Source: Cyanobacteriota bacterium
GTDB lineage: Bacteria; Cyanobacteriota; Cyanobacteriia; Phormidesmidales; Phormidesmidaceae
Direction of reading: 5' to 3'
NCBI GenBank assembly: GCA_027483425.1
Contig: JAIXUR010000333.1
Span: forward strand, 1 to 7,432
Length of the DNA stretch: 7,432 nt
Of this stretch, positions 5,897 through 7,432 are shown in pieces (the first letter of the stretch is position 1; each line of letters begins with the position of its first letter). The translations under genes were made by a program, and so were the position numbers. Under the pieces are notes generated by a model. The model was not told the DNA's origin and made no database searches. It saw only the letters and a list, made by a program, of their open reading frames with translations.

Positions 5897-6157
5897 GACC
5901 CTGTCCCAGGACTTTCTTCTGCCAAAGTTGCCCCAAGCGATCGGCGACCTAGCCTAGAAGCGGGCCTTTGAAGCCCCAACCCACAGCAAAAAACTTACCC
6001 CAATCAGCCTTCAGCCGCGATAATTCCGCTCCCCCTGACTTCTGACTCCTGACTCCTAACTCCTAACTAAGTCAGTTTCTCCCGGCGCAGGTTAATACCC
6101 GCCCTCTTCCCTAAGGTACCGACTAAGATTGATCCAGTCCTGGTTATAGCTTGAGCG
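5897..6157. other. Intergenic region between divergent tRNA-Ser and DUF4058 gene
   Basis: About 306 nt separate the tRNA from the plus-strand DUF4058 gene. Apart from the tRNA promoter at its left end and the heptad repeat at 6036-6070, I see no RNA gene and no convincing short ORF. A clear promoter or Shine-Dalgarno for the DUF4058 gene is not visible. Confidence 0.4.
6036..6070. repeat. Heptanucleotide tandem repeat (STRR-like)
   Basis: Five consecutive 7-mers follow the pattern TRACTYC: TGACTTC, TGACTCC, TGACTCC, TAACTCC and TAACTAA. Short tandemly repeated heptamers (STRR) are a known non-coding feature of cyanobacterial genomes, especially filamentous ones. It is placed in the divergent tRNA-DUF4058 gap and does not overlap a gene. 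It contains in-frame stops and is not coding. Confidence 0.75.
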
Positions 6158-6958
6158 ATGCCATCTCCCTTTCCAGGTATGGATCCTTACCTTGAACAGG
6201 CCATCTTCTGGTCGGAATTCCACAGTCGATTGATTGTGGCCATTGCCGATGCCTTGGCCCCCAGCCTGCTGCCCAAATACTACATTGCCGTAGAAACCCG
6301 CACCTACTGGGACAGCACCGGCGACGATCTCTTAGTCGGCATTCCAGACGCGATTGTTCTCTCTGCCGCTAGGCCCTCGCCCCGGCCTCAACCGGTCAGC
6401 GACGGGGTCGCAACCACTACCACCATCCGGCCCCAGGCTGTCATCTTGCCGATGCCCCTGGAACTAAAGGAGCGCTACCTCTCCATTCGGGAGGTGGGCA
6501 GCGATGGGGTGATTACAGTGCTAGAGGTACTATCGCCCGCAAATAAACGCCGGGGCGACGGACGGATCGCCTATGAAGCCAAGCGGCAAAGGCTGCTGGG
6601 CAGCACCTCTCATTTAGTGGAAATCGATTTGCTCCGCTCAGAGGAACCTATGGCCATGCGGCCAATCGGGGGCGAAGCACCCTCCGGGGCCAGCTATCGA
6701 ATTTTAGTCAGCCGGTCGGAACGCCGTCCCCAGGCTGACCTCTATGAATTTCCCCTGCAAGTCCCTATCCCCGCATTCCCGCTACCACTGAAGGAGCCAG
6801 GGGAAGCGGTTAAGGTCGAACTCCAGCCCATCGTTCAGGGCATCTATGACCGCGGCGGCTATGGTCTTCGGATCGATTACCAAGCCCCGGTGCCGCCACC
6901 GCCCCTATCCCCCGAGGATAGCGCTTGGGTCAATGAGGTGTTGAAGACACACCCCTAG
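6158..6958 (+). CDS. DUF4058 family protein
   Basis: This 266-residue protein starts with the family hallmark MPSPFPGMDPYLE (1-13), followed by a helix with FHSRLIVAIADAL. The middle holds GIPDAIV (D64), ITVLEVLSPANKR (E123, K130), YEAKRQRLL (K142) and HLVEIDLLR (152-160). A YRILVSR strand (180-186), a FPLPLKEP segment (207-214) and a Pro-rich tail with a final helix complete it. Length is typical. The ATG at 6158 is fixed by the conserved N-terminus; no clear ribosome-binding site precedes it. DUF4058 proteins are abundant in cyanobacteria and of unknown function. The PD...EVLSP...K order resembles the core of Uma2 proteins and suggests a PD-(D/E)XK-like fold, which is my inference. It stands alone: the tRNA upstream is divergent, and the hydrolase start is 93 nt downstream. 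Confidence 0.93.
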   Translation: MPSPFPGMDPYLEQAIFWSEFHSRLIVAIADALAPSLLPKYYIAVETRTYWDSTGDDLLVGIPDAIVLSAARPSPRPQPVSDGVATTTTIRPQAVILPMPLELKERYLSIREVGSDGVITVLEVLSPANKRRGDGRIAYEAKRQRLLGSTSHLVEIDLLRSEEPMAMRPIGGEAPSGASYRILVSRSERRPQADLYEFPLQVPIPAFPLPLKEPGEAVKVELQPIVQGIYDRGGYGLRIDYQAPVPPPPLSPEDSAWVNEVLKTHP

Positions 6959-6962
6959 CTCC

Positions 6963-7003
6963 TAGGCATAATCCCCAGGGCTTGCCCCCCGATTTTATGC
7001 CTA
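6963..7003. repeat. 9-bp inverted repeat after the DUF4058 gene
   Basis: TAGGCATAA (6963-6971) and TTATGCCTA (6995-7003) are perfect inverted copies separated by 23 nt. The spacer itself contains GGG-CTTG-CCC, so a two-level stem is possible. It begins 5 nt after the DUF4058 stop and ends 48 nt before the hydrolase start. No T tract follows, so it may be an imperfect terminator, a protein-binding site or a remnant repeat. Confidence 0.45.
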
Positions 7004-7051
7004 TAGGCGGCAGAAACCCCGACAGATTGTAGCGTTGACCACGACGGCACA

Positions 7052-7432
7052 ATGACGAAAACCTTGGGTAAGCTCAGATTCGGTATAGTGATCGGCCTGT
7101 TGCTGGTAGTCATGCTGCGGGTGACGGTCGATTGGCGACTGCTGGGGCGATCGCTCACCTACCCCGATCGCCCGATCACCGCCGCAGACTGGTACCAGCC
7201 CCGGCAGATCGTCCCCGGCATTGGCCCCCAGGCGCCACCACTGGCCAGGGCCGAAACAACAGACATTTCCCCGGCGGCGCTGCAAACGGCGCTGGAGTTT
7301 GCGGCGGCGCAGAATTCGGTGGCGCTGCTGGTCATGCACCGCGATCGCCTGGTGCTCGAGCAGTAGTGTCAGGGCCAGACCGCCAGCGATCGCGTCAACT
7401 CGATGTCAATGGTCAAAACCCTGCTGGCCCTA
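7052..7432 (+). pseudogene. Class C beta-lactamase/NylB-like serine hydrolase, interrupted by in-frame stop and cut by window edge
   Basis: The frame from ATG 7052 encodes a basic start (MTKTLGKLR), a membrane anchor at about residues 10-24, a linker with DWYQPRQIVPGIGP, and the beginning of a beta-lactamase-type domain (TALEFAAAQNSVALLVMHRDRLVLEQ). A TAG at 7364-7366 (codon 105) then stops it. The same frame continues without further stops to the window end and reads QGQTASDRVNSMSMVKTLL. This contains S-M-V-K, the catalytic Ser-x-x-Lys (S119, K122 if the stop is counted as a residue). Family members usually have Tyr or similar where the TAG sits, and TGT follows where I would expect Trp. So the gene is either a recent nonsense pseudogene or carries a sequence error; readthrough is less likely. 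As written, only a catalytically dead 104-residue anchor peptide would be made. The remaining domain lies beyond the window. Confidence 0.7.

Noticed and set aside
5797..5979. Minus-strand ORF of 60 residues overlapping the tRNA
   Set aside because: Ends inside the tRNA-Ser gene and shows no domain; the upstream part is the tRNA promoter region.
7001..7339. Minus-strand ORF of 112 residues near the right end
   Set aside because: Antisense to the serine hydrolase reading frame, which has a membrane anchor and SxxK homology; the minus frame is Arg/Gln-rich without recognisable features.
1..7432. A complete novel multi-gene defence or mobile system
   Set aside because: The Uma2, DUF433 remnant and DUF4058 genes are scattered on different strands with unrelated genes between them, with no integrase, transposase, methyltransferase or shared operon.

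Overview
The window reads as a piece of a cyanobacterial chromosome. At least ten perfect copies of the HIP1 octamer GCGATCGC are present, Uma2 and DUF4058 genes (both strongly expanded in cyanobacteria) occur, the sigma factor is of the cyanobacterial group 2 type, and there are short intergenic palindromes and a heptanucleotide tandem repeat of cyanobacterial style. A GC-rich filamentous lineage of the Leptolyngbya/Nodosilinea sort would fit, but that is inference.

Layout. Positions 1-260 hold a broken 5' remnant of a DUF433 (antitoxin-like) gene on the minus strand and a palindromic repeat next to its breakpoint. A Uma2-family PD-(D/E)XK protein follows on the plus strand (264-872). It converges, across a strong hairpin, on a minus-strand group 2 sigma-70 factor (998-1954). 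Upstream of the sigma gene on the same strand is a 43-residue single-span membrane protein ORF (2105-2236). Just upstream of that ORF is a near-perfect HLR1 element, the binding site of the cyanobacterial response regulator RpaB. A six-copy 12-bp tandem repeat (2491-2562) then abuts and overlaps the stop codon of a complete SbcC/Rad50-type ATPase gene (2562-5567, minus). Two tandem LexA-box-like sequences lie in the sbcC promoter region (5599-5629). A tRNA-Ser(GCU) gene follows on the minus strand (5762-5851). The plus strand then carries a DUF4058 gene (6158-6958) and the start of a membrane-anchored class C beta-lactamase/NylB-like serine hydrolase (7052 to the window edge). That last gene is interrupted in frame by a TAG codon 14 codons before its catalytic Ser-x-x-Lys motif.

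How the parts relate. There is no large multi-gene defence or biosynthetic system here. The best leads are regulatory and small-scale: the unnamed membrane micro-protein with an HLR1 site ahead of a sigma factor (possibly a light-stress unit), and an sbcC gene that may be under SOS (LexA) control. The two ends of the window look like accessory DNA with decaying genes (DUF433 remnant, interrupted hydrolase), while the sigma-sbcC-tRNA centre looks like ordinary housekeeping chromosome.
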